DNA from: Fidelibacterota bacterium
Lineage (GTDB): Bacteria; Fidelibacterota; Marinisomatia; Marinisomatales; UBA1611
Length of the DNA stretch: 64,000 nucleotides
Assembly: GCA_018658715.1 (NCBI GenBank)
Contig: JABHUQ010000101.1
Span: 1 to 64,000, forward strand
Direction of reading: 5' to 3'
The position numbers and the translations under genes were made by a program. The notes beneath the pieces were generated by a model. That model was given only the letters and a program-made list of their open reading frames with translations, searched no databases and had not been told where the DNA came from. How positions within the stretch are numbered: position 1 is the first letter of the stretch; every line of letters begins with the position of its first letter. Shown one piece after another: positions 54,328 through 62,969 of the stretch.

Positions 54328-55629
54328 TTAAGTCGTGCGAGCAGGGATAACTGTTTTATTGGTATCTGTATAAAGCCCGAGCGCAATGTATTTTTCGCAA
54401 ACAGCCTCAGCGTACGCCTCAGAAAAAAACGAGCCAACTTTAAACACCGTACCGCTTCGTTCTTTTGTTGGTTCAAGGTCAGGTAATATTTCTCGCACTG
54501 ATTGAATCTGTTCTTCGCCTTGCGGAACAATATTCACATCAAAAACGGTAATATCACCACCTTTTTCAACGCTAATATAGTGGGAAATCATACCCGTAAA
54601 TTCTGCAATTGCCATGGATTCTTCATCAGTTACCTCGTCGTCAGCTTCAGCCATTAAATTAATTAGGTCTGTAAGCCCGGAAGCCACATCTAAGTCTGGT
54701 TTTTCGTCCAAATAAGACTGAACAAGCTCTTTCAATTCAACGAGGTTAGTAACCTGTTCAGGTTTTCCAACTTTTAATGTGGGAATATCAATATGCCATT
54801 TTTCCGCAAAATCATTAATTAAATCTATTTCTTCTTGAGCGATATCATCGTCAATAGCTGCTAATTTTGTAAGAATATTAATGATTTTTTGAGCTCCCTT
54901 TGGACGAAGCATTGCATTTAATAATTCTCCAGACTCCTTCTTTTCAAGATTTAATGCTTCGGCAAATAATGTGAAAAAACCTTTTCCTCTGTTCGCATCT
55001 ACAAAAACCCCAGCGCCAATTAAAGTAAAAATAATTGCTAAAGATAATCCTAGAACAACTTTACCTGCTGAAAAATAATCATTTGTGATAAAAATATTAT
55101 TCAATAAAAATGGAACACCAACTGCGAAGCCTAGCAAAGCTGCAACAATAGAAATACTACTGGCAACTTCTTCGTTTTTTCGTCGTTTCCATATTTTATT
55201 TACCTTTAAATAGGCCTGCATTATCGAAAACAATAATGCGCTTGAAACTAAAATGGACAATAATTTTTTAAATAACCCAGGCAAAGCATATATAGAATAT
55301 TCTCCAACTTTTTCTCGGGTATCTGTTTCTATTATTATAAAATTTTCTGATGAAGTGGGTTGCAATGTATATGTATTCTCTCCAGATATTCTATCCGCTT
55401 GAAGCGAGCCATTTATTAGATAAAAAACCATCTTAGACCCATTATTATATTCTAGTTTTGCTTGGTTCTTATTTACTGAAACAAATATGGAATCTCCAAT
55501 ATCCTTTGAGTGATAATAACCTTCGGTAACTTCTGTTGTGCTTCCATAACTAAATTGAGCAATAAGAAAAGAAGCTATATATATAATTTTATGGATTGTT
55601 TCTGTTTTTGTGGAGTATTTCATAATCAA
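54328..55629 (-). CDS. Membrane protein with TerB-like domains
   Basis: A 433-residue protein with an N-terminal signal or membrane segment (about 10-30) and a periplasmic-looking beta region up to about 110. Three hydrophobic segments follow (about 120-140, 155-180, 190-212). The cytoplasmic part (about 235-370) has two helical units resembling TerB/DjlA-type domains: INILTKLAAIDDDIAQEEID and LINLMAEADDEVTDEESMAI, each with acidic pairs that may bind metal. The last 60 residues (TVFKVGSFFSEAYAEAV...) could be a SPOR-like module. TerB-type domains occur in tellurite resistance and envelope stress proteins. The precise function is unknown. Confidence 0.6.
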   Translation of the reverse strand: MIMKYSTKTETIHKIIYIASFLIAQFSYGSTTEVTEGYYHSKDIGDSIFVSVNKNQAKLEYNNGSKMVFYLINGSLQADRISGENTYTLQPTSSENFIIIETDTREKVGEYSIYALPGLFKKLLSILVSSALLFSIMQAYLKVNKIWKRRKNEEVASSISIVAALLGFAVGVPFLLNNIFITNDYFSAGKVVLGLSLAIIFTLIGAGVFVDANRGKGFFTLFAEALNLEKKESGELLNAMLRPKGAQKIINILTKLAAIDDDIAQEEIDLINDFAEKWHIDIPTLKVGKPEQVTNLVELKELVQSYLDEKPDLDVASGLTDLINLMAEADDEVTDEESMAIAEFTGMISHYISVEKGGDITVFDVNIVPQGEEQIQSVREILPDLEPTKERSGTVFKVGSFFSEAYAEAVCEKYIALGLYTDTNKTVIPARTT

Positions 55630-55698
55630 GGTATTATTTTATTATTATTCGAATTCAAGAAATCTAAAAATAATTCTAAAATAATAAGACTTTTTTCT

Positions 55699-57096
55699 TT
55701 AGGTTGTTTTTTCAAAGTTTGCGGTAAAATGTCGTAAAAAAGGTGGTTGTTTTTTAATTCGATAACCCGCCAACTTACTTTTTGATTTAAATATTTCTTT
55801 CATTACCTCAATAACATAATCAATATGACTTTGAGTGTGCGTTCTACGCGGTAATGCAAGTCGAACCAATTCCATTTCCGACGGAGTTTCTTCTCCTGTT
55901 TTTTGGTTTACTTTTCCAAACATGACAGATCCGATTTCCACCGTCCTAATTCCTCCTGCAATATACATTTCAACTGAAAGAGATTGACCTGGATACTGTA
56001 AAGAGGGAATGTGGGGTAATAACTCTTTTGCATCGATATAGATGGCGTGTCCTCCGGGAGGTTGTAAAATAGGATATCCTATTTCTGTTAAATGTTCACC
56101 TAAGTACCGCGTTTCTGAAACACGATAATGTAAATAACTTTCATCTAGTGCTTCTTGTAGGCCTACAGCCAATGCATCTAGGTCTCTGCCAGCTAAGCCG
56201 CCATAAGTTGGAAACCCTTCTGTTAAAATAAGTAAATCTTTTTGTTTTTGAGCCATTAAATCATTATTTGTACACAAAAACCCACCAATATTAACCATAC
56301 CATCTTTTTTTGCGCTCATGGTACAGCCATCACCATATTTCATCATTTCCTGAACAATTTCTTTAATCGATTTCTCTTTATATCCTTCTTCTCGCTCCTT
56401 GATGAAATATGCATTTTCTGCAAATCGGGCTGCATCAAAATATAGAGGAATACCATATTTGGATAAAACAGCTTTAACTTGTTTTACATTTTGCATGGAT
56501 ACCGGCTGCCCGCCACCAGAATTATTTGTAATGGTAATCATACATAGGGGAATATTATTAGACCCGTTTTTCTCAATTAAGGTCTTTAATTTTTCAACAT
56601 CCATGTTCCCTTTAAATGGGTGGATTTTTTTAGGATCTTTTCCTTCTTCAATTACAAGATCTAATGCTTTAGCTCCTTGATATTCAACATTAGCTCGCGT
56701 TGTATCAAAGTGTGTGTTATTAGGTACAACAGATCCTTTTTGGCACATAACAGAAAATAATATTCTTTCTGCGGCGCGACCTTGGTGTGTTGGGATTACG
56801 TGTTTGAATCCAAATATATCTTTAACGGATGCTTCAAACCTTTGGAAACTTTGACTACCTGCGTATGACTCGTCTCCTCTCATAATAGCAGCCCATTGTT
56901 CAGAACTCATAGCTCCTGTTCCACTATCAGTTAATAAATCAATTAATACATCTTGGGCGTTTACTTTGAACAGGTTATAGTTTGCCTTTTTTAAAATTTC
57001 TTCGCGCTCAAGTCTCGTTGTCATTTTTATAGGTTCAACTGATTTAATAACAAACGGCTCAATGATTGTTCTAAATATCGATTCTTTCTGTTCCAT
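55699..57096 (-). CDS. tnaA: Tryptophanase (PLP-dependent beta-eliminating lyase)
   Basis: About 465 residues from the ATG at 57096. The frame stays open 15 more codons upstream, but these overlap a terminator and are not likely to be used. The PLP Lys is in CTMSAKKDGMVNIGGF. IDLLTDSGTGAMSSEQWAA, THQGRAAERILF and FAENAYFIKEREEGY are beta-eliminating lyase segments. The choice between tryptophanase and tyrosine phenol-lyase rests on GIRTVEIGS, where TPL has Arg (SMERG); the Ile favours tryptophanase. It splits Trp to indole, pyruvate and ammonia. No TnaC-like leader or TnaB permease is seen beside it. Confidence 0.82.
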   Translation of the reverse strand: MEQKESIFRTIIEPFVIKSVEPIKMTTRLEREEILKKANYNLFKVNAQDVLIDLLTDSGTGAMSSEQWAAIMRGDESYAGSQSFQRFEASVKDIFGFKHVIPTHQGRAAERILFSVMCQKGSVVPNNTHFDTTRANVEYQGAKALDLVIEEGKDPKKIHPFKGNMDVEKLKTLIEKNGSNNIPLCMITITNNSGGGQPVSMQNVKQVKAVLSKYGIPLYFDAARFAENAYFIKEREEGYKEKSIKEIVQEMMKYGDGCTMSAKKDGMVNIGGFLCTNNDLMAQKQKDLLILTEGFPTYGGLAGRDLDALAVGLQEALDESYLHYRVSETRYLGEHLTEIGYPILQPPGGHAIYIDAKELLPHIPSLQYPGQSLSVEMYIAGGIRTVEIGSVMFGKVNQKTGEETPSEMELVRLALPRRTHTQSHIDYVIEVMKEIFKSKSKLAGYRIKKQPPFLRHFTANFEKTT

Positions 57097-57120
57097 GTTC
57101 TTATAAATCCCTAAATAACA

Positions 57121-57156
57121 AAAAAGCCTCCACGAAAGCATGAAGGCTTTTTTTTA
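57121..57156 (-). terminator. Terminator at the end of the FliF/FliG/Mot-like operon
   Basis: On the minus strand an AAAAAGCCT arm pairs with AGGCTTTTTT across an imperfect inner stem. It lies 17 bases after the fliG-like stop codon and before tnaA. The A/T tracts on both sides make it work in either direction. Confidence 0.75.
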
Positions 57157-57172
57157 AAATATGGGGTTGAAA

Positions 57173-58102
57173 TTATTCAATCATTTCTCCACCGCCAAGC
57201 ATATCGGCTAAATTAATTGTACCGTCTTCCTCCATTTTTTTGGCTGCAGTTACAATGGCTTTTCGTGCGCCGTCAACTTCGCGCTTAGCGACAGCGCCTT
57301 CGACAGGTTCATACATTGCTTGTTTCTTTTGTGGAAGATTTTCAATTACGCGATCAACTTTCTCTTGCTCCACGCCTTTCATGGCCATTGCAAGTGAATC
57401 TAGTTCAACTGAATTCATTAAATCGCGAATAATATTATCTGGAAAAGATTCAAAAATATCATCAAATGTTAGATAATATTTTTTTACTTCTTTATATAAT
57501 TCTGGATCATCATTTTGGATAGCAGCCAAATATTTTTCTTCTTCATCAGAACTCATTGATCCAATAATTTCAGCAATTTCTTTTCCGCCGCCTCTTGAAA
57601 AATCTACTGTTTTTGGTAAAAAGTGTGACTTTTCCCGAAGCTTATTTGCAACTTCTATTATTCCTTCTAAGGGAACATCGTCCAATCCGCCTAATTCTAG
57701 AAGAATAGCACCTTTATCTTCTGGGGCCATCCTATTTAAAATATTCATTCGTTTTTCTGATTCAAGTTGCGCCATCACAATAGCTATGACCTTTGTATCT
57801 TCTTTTGAGACAAGAGCAATCATTTGTTCATCATTAAGGTGCTGTAAGAACTCAAATGGTTTTAATGGGCCATCATCTTTTGTTTGATAATCTTCACTTA
57901 AAAAACTAAAATAAAATTCTTCCATAATGCGTTTTTTAACTGCAAATGAAATTTCACCTAACTCTCTTATGGTAGAACGAATTTTTCTAATATCTGTCTT
58001 CGAAAGATCTTGAATTAAATTCATTGCAAGGCTTTCTCCAAGAATTGAAAAAAGAATTGAGACTTTTTGAAGACCGGATAATCGGTTGTAATCTGTAATC
58101 AT
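57173..58102 (-). CDS. FliG-like motor switch protein of a non-flagellar locus
   Basis: A 309-residue cytosolic protein with all three FliG domains. FliG-N (1-70): LSGLQKVSILFSILGESLAM, with LGEISFAVKKRIMEEFYFSF. FliG-M (about 85-165): FEFLQHLNDEQMIALVSKED, IAIVMAQLESEKRMNILNRM. FliG-C (about 175-309): GGGKEIAEIIGSMSSDEEEK, LTFDDIFESFPDNIIRDLMN, LDSLAMAMKGVEQEKV. By alignment to E. coli FliG, Lys264 is kept (MKG) and Arg281 is Lys (LPQKKQ). The acidic pair D288/D289 is not clearly kept (YEPVE), and Arg297 is replaced, with Lys and Arg next to it. It lies ten bases after the FliF-like gene and downstream of motA/motB-like genes. No other flagellar gene is present. It presumably couples a ring to the stator. 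Confidence 0.85.
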   Translation of the reverse strand: MITDYNRLSGLQKVSILFSILGESLAMNLIQDLSKTDIRKIRSTIRELGEISFAVKKRIMEEFYFSFLSEDYQTKDDGPLKPFEFLQHLNDEQMIALVSKEDTKVIAIVMAQLESEKRMNILNRMAPEDKGAILLELGGLDDVPLEGIIEVANKLREKSHFLPKTVDFSRGGGKEIAEIIGSMSSDEEEKYLAAIQNDDPELYKEVKKYYLTFDDIFESFPDNIIRDLMNSVELDSLAMAMKGVEQEKVDRVIENLPQKKQAMYEPVEGAVAKREVDGARKAIVTAAKKMEEDGTINLADMLGGGEMIE

Positions 58103-58111
58103 ATTTTGCCT

Positions 58112-59896
58112 CTACTTCTTCTTTTTCTTACCAGAATCATCGTCACCATTTTCTTCTGGTTCAGGTTCAGGAGCAGGTGCTTCTGGTTCAGGTTCGGGTG
58201 GCGCTGGAGCTTCCATCCAATCTTTTACAATCTGAGTTGTTTTGTCAGGTTGCCCTACGCTCATTGATATTACAGATTTCCGTATATCATTTACCTCGCT
58301 TTGTAAAACGCTTGGGTCATCGTCTATAGATTTTGGCGTTTGATGTGGCTCCTCAGTTGAAAATGGTGGCGGGTTTTGAGCTGCTGGTTCAGGTACATTA
58401 ACAACTTCTGGTTTTTCATCAACAACTTCCTTTTCCTCTTTCTTAGGCTTTTCAGTTGATTTCTTTTTCTTTTTTTTCTTTGGCTTTCTTCTAGGAGGTG
58501 GAGGGTACATCCATGGTGGCGTTGGTGGTTGTTTAGATTTATTCATAACTAAGACAACCAATAGAAGCGCAGCTACACCACTAACTAGTGCCAATAAAAT
58601 AGTTTTCATGTCTGGACCAGCATTTTCAATTTCAGTTTGAAGTTGATCTAATTCTGTTTGGGTAGCCTCAAGCATTGCAAGCTTTTCTTCAATTAATGAA
58701 TCTCTAGATGCTTTTTCTTTTTCTTTTAGAGCTAGTTCTTCCGCTATTTTGTCCTCAGCAACTTTTTTAGCAGCTAAGGAGTCTTTCATCATTGCTGTTA
58801 ATAACATTCCCTGTAATGTTTTTAGTTTTGTATCTAAGTTGGAATATTTAACTGAGTCAACAGTAGATTGTTTAACGACTTCTTCATCTTGAGCTGAGCC
58901 TAGCATTTCTTTAAGTGCTAAAATATCATCATTTAATTTTTTTAATTTAAGAGAATCACTTTTAAGCATCGCATTTTTTTCTTCTTGAAAAGCGCGTTCT
59001 CGTGCTTCCGTTTTTAATTGAGCAATTTCGCTTTCCAATAAATCTTCCACTGATGTTATGCGTTTTGCTTCTTCATCGCGGTAACGTTGTAGTTCTACTC
59101 TCCAACTTTCTTCTCTAGAGTCTGTATCCGCAACACGCTTATTCTCTAGCAATTCAATTTTTTCGGCAATATTTTTAAGTAAAATAGTTTCGGCAGACCT
59201 CTGGTCTCTGCGTTCTTTAAAGCTTGCTGTCATTATTGTGAGTTTATCGCCACGGTTTCGATTAAAGTTTGCTGCAGCCATTGTGAGTTGGCGTATATTT
59301 TCAATTAATTCTGGAGCAGCCCCTTCTTGCAAAATTAAACTAATATCTACTCTTTTAACTTCGGCTCTACTTGGCCGTTTTCTTGATTTAATAATATCTG
59401 TTTTTTGGGATGATTGGACTTGAACTGCTGGGGTTGCTTCTGGAACAATAGTAATTGTTTCTTTAACAGGCTCATGAGAATTTGTTTCAAATGTCTTCTT
59501 TTTACCGTCAGCCATTTCAATTTCAAAACCAGGAATCGGCAAACCAACAGAATACATGCCACTACCGGTGCTAGATTTTTCTTTCGATTGTGTAGGTTCG
59601 GTTGATTGGACTGTGGATTGATATGGGGATGTTTTTTCTTCTTTTTGCGATCCGCTTCCTTTTGGAGTTACCATTGTGAATTGCTCATTCACCTCATCGC
59701 TAATTTCGAGTTCAACATCAACGTTTATTACATATTTGTATTCATCCACAATCTTGGATAACGCATCTGTGATTCGTGCCCGAATATTATTTTCAACCAT
59801 GAGCTTTTGGGCTATATAGCTTTCTTGCCCAATAGACATGCCTATAAAAAGGAATAATCCCAATATGGCGCGTTTGTTCCTATACCCTTTTGTCAT
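58112..59896 (-). CDS. FliF-like ring protein with coiled coil and FliG-binding-like tail
   Basis: A 594-residue protein. An N-terminal hydrophobic segment (9-23) serves as signal or anchor. Residues 30-230 resemble the RBM3/beta-collar part of FliF: IRARITDALSKIVDEYKYVI and NVDVELEISDEVNEQF, then a long Ser/Thr/Pro-rich insertion (75-180), then RVDISLILQEGAAPELIENI and FNRNRGDKLTIMTASFKE. A coiled coil spans about 235-425. One membrane helix is at 431-451. The cytoplasmic tail is Pro/Lys/Glu-rich. Residues 530-562 (SVLQSEVNDIRKSVISMSVG, then DKTTQIVKDWM) look like the FliG-binding C-terminus of FliF. RBM1 and RBM2 appear to be missing. AAGGAGT precedes the start. It probably forms a ring on which the FliG-like protein sits. 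Confidence 0.75.
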   Translation of the reverse strand: MTKGYRNKRAILGLFLFIGMSIGQESYIAQKLMVENNIRARITDALSKIVDEYKYVINVDVELEISDEVNEQFTMVTPKGSGSQKEEKTSPYQSTVQSTEPTQSKEKSSTGSGMYSVGLPIPGFEIEMADGKKKTFETNSHEPVKETITIVPEATPAVQVQSSQKTDIIKSRKRPSRAEVKRVDISLILQEGAAPELIENIRQLTMAAANFNRNRGDKLTIMTASFKERRDQRSAETILLKNIAEKIELLENKRVADTDSREESWRVELQRYRDEEAKRITSVEDLLESEIAQLKTEARERAFQEEKNAMLKSDSLKLKKLNDDILALKEMLGSAQDEEVVKQSTVDSVKYSNLDTKLKTLQGMLLTAMMKDSLAAKKVAEDKIAEELALKEKEKASRDSLIEEKLAMLEATQTELDQLQTEIENAGPDMKTILLALVSGVAALLLVVLVMNKSKQPPTPPWMYPPPPRRKPKKKKKKKSTEKPKKEEKEVVDEKPEVVNVPEPAAQNPPPFSTEEPHQTPKSIDDDPSVLQSEVNDIRKSVISMSVGQPDKTTQIVKDWMEAPAPPEPEPEAPAPEPEPEENGDDDSGKKKKK

Positions 59897-59921
59897 TATT
59901 GACTCCTTGTAAAAATATTAT

Positions 59922-60761
59922 TTATTCCTCACCTTCAACAAAATCTGCCTTATGGTGAGTTGGTTTTAGAAAAGTTATTTCAATGCGTCTGTTTTTTCCT
60001 TTTTGTTCATTTGTTGCATTGAGTTCTGATAAATATTCTTCAGTTAAATCTTTGAATTCTGCTTTTCCTCTTGGGACATACTGAGCATACCCGGCAGCAA
60101 TTAATTGCCTTGGGTCTACATTTTTATCCCCTAATTCTGTTGTTATATGTCTTATAACTGCCGCTCCACGAGATGCAGATAATTCCCAGTTACTGGGAAA
60201 CTTTTTACGAATACTTCCAGGAAGCTTATCATTGTCAGAATGACCTGCCACTTCAATTTGAAAAATACTGTTAGTAATTTTTGGTGCAATTTCATTTTTT
60301 AATAAATCCTTTAATTCTTGTTTTAAGCTTGCTGAACCTGATTTAAAACTAAAGTCTCCGCTTACATTTAGCGTTACACCTTTTGGGCTAGTCGTTACAT
60401 CAATGGGTGGGTCACCTTCTTTCCCTTCTTTTTCCATTTCTTTTTTAATCTTTTCAACCATTTCTTGGAGAGAATCTCTTACATCTAATAGATTATCCAT
60501 CTTTTTTTCGAATTCACCCTCAAGCTCTGCAGCGCCCTCCATTTTGATCTTACTTCCTAAGGATTTTCCTGTGGAGTTTGCCATTTCTTGAATCTTTACA
60601 GGGTCCATTGTAGATAAAGCGGCAAGAAGTACAAAAAAAGCAAATAGAAGTGTCATCATGTCAGCAAAAGTACCGAACCAGCCCGGCAACCCCTCGGTGA
60701 CTGATTCTGCCCCTTTTTTAAAACCTGATTTCCAAGCTTTTTTTTCTCCCGGTGTTGACAC
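59922..60761 (-). CDS. MotB-like stator protein
   Basis: A 279-residue inner-membrane protein. A single N-terminal helix (about 27-49) carries the ion-binding Asp at residue 34 in WFGTFADMMTLLFAFFVLLA. A linker with a charged coil follows (about 85-115). The OmpA-like peptidoglycan-binding domain (about 130-275) has IEVAGHSDNDKLPGS, NWELSASRGAAVIRHI and KGKNRRIEITFL. This is the full layout of a MotB/PomB stator subunit. The gene starts five bases after the motA-like stop and is followed by the FliF-like gene. Confidence 0.92.
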   Translation of the reverse strand: MSTPGEKKAWKSGFKKGAESVTEGLPGWFGTFADMMTLLFAFFVLLAALSTMDPVKIQEMANSTGKSLGSKIKMEGAAELEGEFEKKMDNLLDVRDSLQEMVEKIKKEMEKEGKEGDPPIDVTTSPKGVTLNVSGDFSFKSGSASLKQELKDLLKNEIAPKITNSIFQIEVAGHSDNDKLPGSIRKKFPSNWELSASRGAAVIRHITTELGDKNVDPRQLIAAGYAQYVPRGKAEFKDLTEEYLSELNATNEQKGKNRRIEITFLKPTHHKADFVEGEE

Positions 60762-60766
60762 TTATA

Positions 60767-61552
60767 TTATCCTTCTCGTTTCCATTCTTTAGGAGGTATA
60801 AAAGAATTCAATTTTTCCCTTACAATAATAGGATGCTTTCTTTGGTGAATTAATCGTGCAGCTTCAACTAACAAAGACTGCGCTGTTGTCGATGCAATTT
60901 GTTTTTGGTTTAATTTTGCAGCCATTGGTAAGAAAAATAAATTTGCAAAAACAGCACCATAGAAAGTGGTGATCAGCGCAGCTGACATACCGGGACCAAG
61001 TGAATCTGCACCACCGGAGCCACCAAAACCTGCTAACATAATAACTAAACCAATTAATGTCCCGATCATTCCCCAGGCAGGAGCCATTTCTCCCATTGAT
61101 TTAAACATATCTGCCTGTGTTTTTTCTCTCTGTTCACGATATTCAATACGTGTTTCTAAAATTTCAGTTAATTCTTCGAGTGAATAGCCATCTACAACCA
61201 TTTGGCAACCATCTTTAAAAAAGAAGTTTCGAATTGAGTCTAGATTTTTTTCTAAATCTGCGGCACCTTTTCTTCCTACATCGGCCACATTCACGGCATC
61301 ATCAACTAGCCCACCTAGAGGAGGTCCATCACCTTTCATAACAGCTCCAATGGCTGCCCCTAGACCAATCACATCTTTTAATGGGAAAGCAACAGCTAAT
61401 GATGCAATCATCCCTCCAAATACAATCGCAAAACTAGAGCCGGAAATAAAACCGCCCATACCCGCGCCTCCTGATGCGGATGCTGCGAGCCAAATTCCTG
61501 CAACAATTGAACCTACACCTAAAACAAGACCTATGAGAATTGCTAAATCCAT
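60767..61552 (-). CDS. MotA-like stator protein
   Basis: A 261-residue inner-membrane protein of the MotA/PomA type. Two N-terminal helices (about 2-22 and 33-55) come first. A cytoplasmic region with charged residues (EILETRIEYREQREKTQADM) is where MotA contacts FliG. Two further helices (about 155-176 and 190-212) include MAPAWGMIGTLIGLVIML with the conserved Pro, and MSAALITTFYGAVFANLFFL. It is clearly MotA-like and not ExbB/TolQ-like. It sits three bases after the barrel/TPR gene. Confidence 0.92.
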   Translation of the reverse strand: MDLAILIGLVLGVGSIVAGIWLAASASGGAGMGGFISGSSFAIVFGGMIASLAVAFPLKDVIGLGAAIGAVMKGDGPPLGGLVDDAVNVADVGRKGAADLEKNLDSIRNFFFKDGCQMVVDGYSLEELTEILETRIEYREQREKTQADMFKSMGEMAPAWGMIGTLIGLVIMLAGFGGSGGADSLGPGMSAALITTFYGAVFANLFFLPMAAKLNQKQIASTTAQSLLVEAARLIHQRKHPIIVREKLNSFIPPKEWKREG

Positions 61553-61555
61553 TAT

Positions 61556-62926
61556 TTATTCCTCCTCAAATATGCTGGTTGATTTCAGCCTATTTTCATG
61601 TAACGCTTTTAAAATATTTCTAACATCGTCGTACTCTGGGTCTAGCCTTAATGCTAAATTCCAATTAATGGTAGCACGCTGAACATCACCTAATTTATAA
61701 TAAATAGACCCGCGGCGCGCATAAGCTAATGCCATATTTGGGTTTAACTCTAAGGCAAGGTCAATTTCTTTTAACGCTTCTCTATAATCTCCAGCATAAA
61801 AATATCTCAAAGATCTAGATAAGTATCTCATCGCCTCATTCATATTATCTTCAGCAACATTTTGCTTCAAAGTAACAGACTTTAATGAATCATTTAAAAA
61901 TTGAGACTGTTGCTCCATAGATGCTAATCGAATCATCATGTTTCTCATTTCGTTATTCATGAGAGACATTGAGTCTCTTAGGGTTGTTACCATCAAATCT
62001 GCCAATGATAATGTTGTATCTAAATGCATTGGGATTGTTTCAAAACCATTAGCTCCATACCCCGGAAATGGTTCTCCAGAAGGACCTCGGCTTGGTACAG
62101 ATGTTTTATCTACTCTAGGAACAACCATATCGAACCCAATAGTAAAGCCCGGGTGACCTTTCCAATAACGCGTTTTCCACTCTGGCAATTTATCTAAGTG
62201 GGTGAACCCTAGGTTCAGGCGGTAATCCGAGGTAAGGGGGATGCGGAGTCCCACATTGACACCCGTTCCGTCAAATTCACCCACTATATCTAATCCACCC
62301 CAATTTGCCAAATAGGGTGTTTTGAATAAAAAGCCAAGAAATACACCGGATTTTGTAGAATTCGTTGTATCGATCGCTTCAATTGTATCCATGGGCGCAA
62401 GACCGCCGGTCCCGAATCCCATGTATGTATTAAATTTATATTTGCCTAAATCTTTTTCACTTCCTAATACCATAAATGCAGATAGTAATTCTGTATTAAG
62501 GCTTAGCATTTTTTCAGAGGTGGGGTCTGTTTGAAAAACAACATCTTGAACGCCTACAGATAAAGATATGTCATTATATGTATACACCTTTTTTTGAAAA
62601 TGGAATCCAAATTCAACAGATGGTGTTGTTAAAGATTCGCTTAATAATGCAAGTGACGTTGTATCGCCGCCCTGTACAGATGAGAATCCAAAAGAAAACC
62701 CTCGGGCTAATTCCATATCGAAATAAACCCCTTTGGATGTATTCATTGGGTCAAAATTGTGTAATTCTGTTCCAAATCCAGCTCTAAATAAATAGGGTGA
62801 CTTTCCTACGCTTGTTGTAGGAACTCGCATCATAAGGCCTGGGCGAGTATAAACAACGCGCGTTGAACTGTATCCTATGCTTATAAATAATAGGAAAGCT
62901 AAGAATGGTGTATTTACTTTTTTCAT
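61556..62926 (-). CDS. Outer-membrane beta-barrel protein with C-terminal TPR
   Basis: A 456-residue exported protein. After a signal peptide (1-20), residues about 25-265 are alternating aromatic/Gly-rich strands typical of an outer-membrane barrel (for example SPYLFRAGFGTELHNF, SGVFLGFLFKTPYLANWGG). A linker with a helical, possibly coiled segment follows (about 300-355). The C-terminus (about 365-445) holds two to three TPR units (YFAGDYREALKEIDLALEL, AYARRGSIYYKLGDVQRATI). Its stop is three bases before the motA-like start, so it is part of the same operon. It may be the outer-membrane partner of the Mot/FliF-like machine. Confidence 0.72.
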   Translation of the reverse strand: MKKVNTPFLAFLLFISIGYSSTRVVYTRPGLMMRVPTTSVGKSPYLFRAGFGTELHNFDPMNTSKGVYFDMELARGFSFGFSSVQGGDTTSLALLSESLTTPSVEFGFHFQKKVYTYNDISLSVGVQDVVFQTDPTSEKMLSLNTELLSAFMVLGSEKDLGKYKFNTYMGFGTGGLAPMDTIEAIDTTNSTKSGVFLGFLFKTPYLANWGGLDIVGEFDGTGVNVGLRIPLTSDYRLNLGFTHLDKLPEWKTRYWKGHPGFTIGFDMVVPRVDKTSVPSRGPSGEPFPGYGANGFETIPMHLDTTLSLADLMVTTLRDSMSLMNNEMRNMMIRLASMEQQSQFLNDSLKSVTLKQNVAEDNMNEAMRYLSRSLRYFYAGDYREALKEIDLALELNPNMALAYARRGSIYYKLGDVQRATINWNLALRLDPEYDDVRNILKALHENRLKSTSIFEEE

Positions 62927-62969
62927 TATTTCAATATCTCTGCTTTTATTCGCTCAATTAGTGAGTTGA

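Noticed and set aside
57097-57141. N-terminal extension of tryptophanase by 15 codons, and the idea of a TnaC-like leader
   Set aside because: The extra codons are made from the terminator hairpin of the upstream operon. There is no separate stop or regulatory arrangement like tnaC. The family's N-terminus begins near the ATG at 57096.
60767-61552. ExbB/TolQ assignment for the membrane protein upstream of the MotB-like gene
   Set aside because: The layout of four helices with a large cytoplasmic loop between the second and third, and the APAWGMIGT segment, fit MotA. Its partner has a MotB-type OmpA domain and not an ExbD fold.
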